Below are positions 23,945 to 25,660 of a DNA stretch of 25,660 nt, piece by piece. The position numbers were made by a program, and so were the translations under genes. The stretch is from the NCBI GenBank assembly GCA_036160575.1, contig JAYYDT010000041.1, positions 1 through 25,660 of the forward strand. Direction: 5' to 3'. The first letter of the stretch is position 1. Every line of letters starts with the position of its first letter. This DNA comes from TMED26 sp002694075. Its GTDB lineage: Bacteria; Pseudomonadota; Alphaproteobacteria; Thalassobaculales; Thalassobaculaceae. The notes below the pieces were generated by a model. The model saw nothing but the letters and a program-made list of their open reading frames with translations, was not told the origin of the DNA and ran no database searches.

Positions 23945-24742
23945 TTAAGCCCCAATATAGTCCGCGATCAAGCGAATTTGATGGTCCAGCATATGGCGGC
24001 CGTAATGGACTGGGTGGCCGGCCGCGCGGGCGGCGACCAACAGGTCGGTTTCCTCCGGGATCATGATGATCTCGGCGACCACCGCCGCCGGGGCGAGGGC
24101 GGCCAGATCGATCGGTAAGGGGTCGCCGGCGTGCAGGCCGAGCGAAGTGGTGTTGATCGCCACCTCGGTGTCGCCATCGGGGCCGTCGACCGCCTCAGCG
24201 CGGCACGCCGGATAGGCCGCCGTCACCGCCGCCGCCAATTCCTCGGCCTTGGCGCGGGTGCGGTTGTGGATCGTCAAGCGGGCCGCGCCGGCGGCGGCGA
24301 CGGCGAAGGCGATGGCCCGGCCGGCCCCGCCGGCGCCGGTTTGAAAGACCGCTTTGCCGGTCACTTCGAAACCTTCGGCGCGCAGCCCGGCGACAAAGCC
24401 CTGGCCGTCGAAATTTTCGCCATGGACGCGCCGGTCGGCGTCGATGCGGATGGTGTTGACGGCGCCGACCAGGCGGCCTTGCTCGCCGATCTCGTCGCAC
24501 AGCGCCATGATCGCCATTTTGTGCGGAATGGTGACCGCTAGCCCGTGGAAGTTGCGTTGCGCGCGCAGGCCGGCCATGAACGCCGGCAAATCCTCCGGCG
24601 TCACATGGCAGGGCACCATCACCGCGTCGCGGCCATGGGCCGCGAAGCGCGGGTTGAACACCATCGGTGCGCGCACATGGTCGGTCGGATCGGCGACGAT
24701 GCCGAACACCGCCGTCGTCCCGGTGATATGAAGATCGACCAT
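23945..24742 (-). CDS. Shikimate dehydrogenase-like protein with altered substrate pocket
   Basis: A 265-residue protein of the AroE fold. The catalytic Lys75 (VTIPHK), Asn96 and Asp112 (NFDGQG), and the NADP motif TGAGGAGRA (135-143) are present. The two serines that bind the shikimate carboxylate (HSKSP in E. coli AroE) are replaced: the segment reads HVRAP, with Val23 and Ala25. It is therefore unlikely to be the biosynthetic AroE; a related hydroxy or keto acid dehydrogenase is more plausible. It lies six bases after the BKACE stop on the same strand and upstream of the ATP-grasp gene, in one operon. Confidence 0.87.
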   Translation of the reverse strand: MVDLHITGTTAVFGIVADPTDHVRAPMVFNPRFAAHGRDAVMVPCHVTPEDLPAFMAGLRAQRNFHGLAVTIPHKMAIMALCDEIGEQGRLVGAVNTIRIDADRRVHGENFDGQGFVAGLRAEGFEVTGKAVFQTGAGGAGRAIAFAVAAAGAARLTIHNRTRAKAEELAAAVTAAYPACRAEAVDGPDGDTEVAINTTSLGLHAGDPLPIDLAALAPAAVVAEIIMIPEETDLLVAARAAGHPVHYGRHMLDHQIRLIADYIGA

Positions 24743-24748
24743 GGCGAT

Positions 24749-25660
24749 TTAGAAATTGACCATGTCGCCGCCTTTGAGGGCGAGCATCTCGCGCGCCTCG
24801 GCCGGTGTGGCGACGTCCATCGACAGGTCTTCGACAATGCGTTTGACCTTGGCCACCTGTTCGGCGTTGCTTTTGGCCAATTCGCCCTTGGCAATATACA
24901 GGCTGTCTTCCAAACCGACGCGGATATTGCCGCCGAGCATGGCGCCCATGGTGACGAAATTCATCTGGTGGCGGCCGGCCGCCAGGATCGACCACTGATA
25001 ATCGTCGCCAAACAATTTGTCGGCGATGCGCTTCATGTGCATCAGATTTTCCTCATCCGCGCCGATGCCGCCGAGAATGCCGAAAATGGTTTGCACGAAG
25101 AGCGGCGGCTTGACCAAGCCACGCTCCAGGAAATGGGCGAGATTGTACAAATGGCCGACGTCATAGCACTCGTACTCGAAACGCACGCCATGGCCCTCGC
25201 CGAGCTCTTTGAGAATGTATTCGATGTCCTTAAAGGTGTTGCGGAAAATGAAATCCCGCGAATTCTCCAGGTGCTGGCGCTCCCATTCATGTTGGAAGCT
25301 GTCCATCTTGTCGAGGATCGGGAACAGGCCGAAATTCATCGAGCCCATGTTCAACGAGGTCATTTCCGGGCTGGCTTTGAGCGGTGCCGCCAGACGTTCC
25401 TCCAGCGACATGCCGTGGCCGCCGCCGGTGGTGATATTGACCACCGCGTCACTGGCCTGCTTGATGCGCGGCAAAAAGGCCATAAAGGCGTCGGGGTCGG
25501 GGGTCGGCCGGCCGTCTTCGGGATCGCGGGCGTGCAAGTGCAGGATCGAGGCGCCGGCTTCGGCGGCGGCGATCGACTGCTCGGCGATCTCATCGGCGGT
25601 GAGCGGCAGATGCGGGCTCATCGTCGGGGTATGGATGGAGCCGGTGACGGCACAGGTGAT
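24749..25660 (-). CDS. BKACE family beta-keto acid cleavage enzyme (DUF849), partial
   Basis: A DUF849/BKACE protein, cut by the window end. The reading frame continues past the ATG at 25621 to the last base with ITCAVTGSIHTPT, the normal N-terminus of the family, so the true start lies outside. The zinc-binding HxH is in SILHLHARDPEDG, and AGRHQMNFVTMGAMLGGNIRVGLEDS holds the catalytic Glu region. The glutamate that follows TGA/S in Kce-type members is replaced by the IHTP segment here, marking another subgroup. BKACE enzymes condense a beta-keto acid with acetyl-CoA to give acetoacetate and a CoA ester. It heads the AroE-like/ATP-grasp unit. About 304 residues are visible. Confidence 0.93.
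   Translation of the reverse strand: MTCAVTGSIHTPTMSPHLPLTADEIAEQSIAAAEAGASILHLHARDPEDGRPTPDPDAFMAFLPRIKQASDAVVNITTGGGHGMSLEERLAAPLKASPEMTSLNMGSMNFGLFPILDKMDSFQHEWERQHLENSRDFIFRNTFKDIEYILKELGEGHGVRFEYECYDVGHLYNLAHFLERGLVKPPLFVQTIFGILGGIGADEENLMHMKRIADKLFGDDYQWSILAAGRHQMNFVTMGAMLGGNIRVGLEDSLYIAKGELAKSNAEQVAKVKRIVEDLSMDVATPAEAREMLALKGGDMVNF

Noticed and set aside
22967..24118. Plus-strand 383-codon open frame
   Set aside because: It is antisense to the ATP-grasp and AroE-like genes and is rich in Arg, Gly and His like other shadow frames of GC-rich genes. No family motif is visible.

Overview
The window is GC-rich chromosomal DNA from an alphaproteobacterium, probably of the Rhodospirillales type. 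The best single clue is a complete gcrA gene, a cell-cycle regulator restricted to Alphaproteobacteria, with CcrM-type GANTC sites upstream. The rsmB-rpe-heparinase gene order, the membrane-anchored class I cytochrome c and a DUF1178 gene agree with this. No rRNA, tRNA, CRISPR array, insertion sequence or phage gene was seen. Coding density is very high, and most gene junctions are a few bases long or overlap.

Layout: (1) 1-495 holds no gene. Its first 300 bases are 39% GC by direct count, and base 1 appears to be the start codon of a gene leaving leftward. (2) 496-5300: a small methyltransferase (minus), then a plus-strand run of DUF1178, rsmB, rpe and a heparinase II/III-like gene. (3) 5297-6956: pheA and kdsB on the minus strand, converging on the heparinase gene with shared stop bases. 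(4) 7106-9731: cytochrome c, a HisN-type phosphatase and a CPA1 antiporter. (5) 9743-14473: an accessory oxidative block with a TauD-type dioxygenase, a ketopantoate-reductase-like enzyme, a GMC oxidoreductase and a nitronate monooxygenase. (6) 14604-18234: an FAD-linked D-2-hydroxyacid dehydrogenase converging on malate synthase G. (7) 18282-19852: a thiolase-fold protein lacking the catalytic cysteine, with a DUF35 zinc-ribbon/OB partner. (8) 19938-22945: gcrA, then divergently a three-gene ABC importer. (9) 22979-25660: a minus-strand unit of a BKACE (DUF849) enzyme, an AroE-like dehydrogenase with an altered substrate pocket, and an ATP-grasp ligase. The BKACE gene runs off the window.

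The housekeeping half (rsmB, rpe, pheA, kdsB, cytochrome, hisN) is ordinary. The right half is mostly catabolic enzymes for carboxylic and keto acids: 2-hydroxyacid oxidation, glyoxylate entry through malate synthase, C-C bond cleavage by the thiolase-like/DUF35 pair, and beta-keto acid cleavage by BKACE. The best candidates for undescribed biology are the BKACE/AroE-like/ATP-grasp unit, the cysteine-less thiolase-DUF35 pair, the GANTC cluster between gcrA and the ABC importer, and a pair of divergent promoters sharing one -35 sequence at 14510-14559. All functional calls come from reading motifs by eye; no database search was possible.
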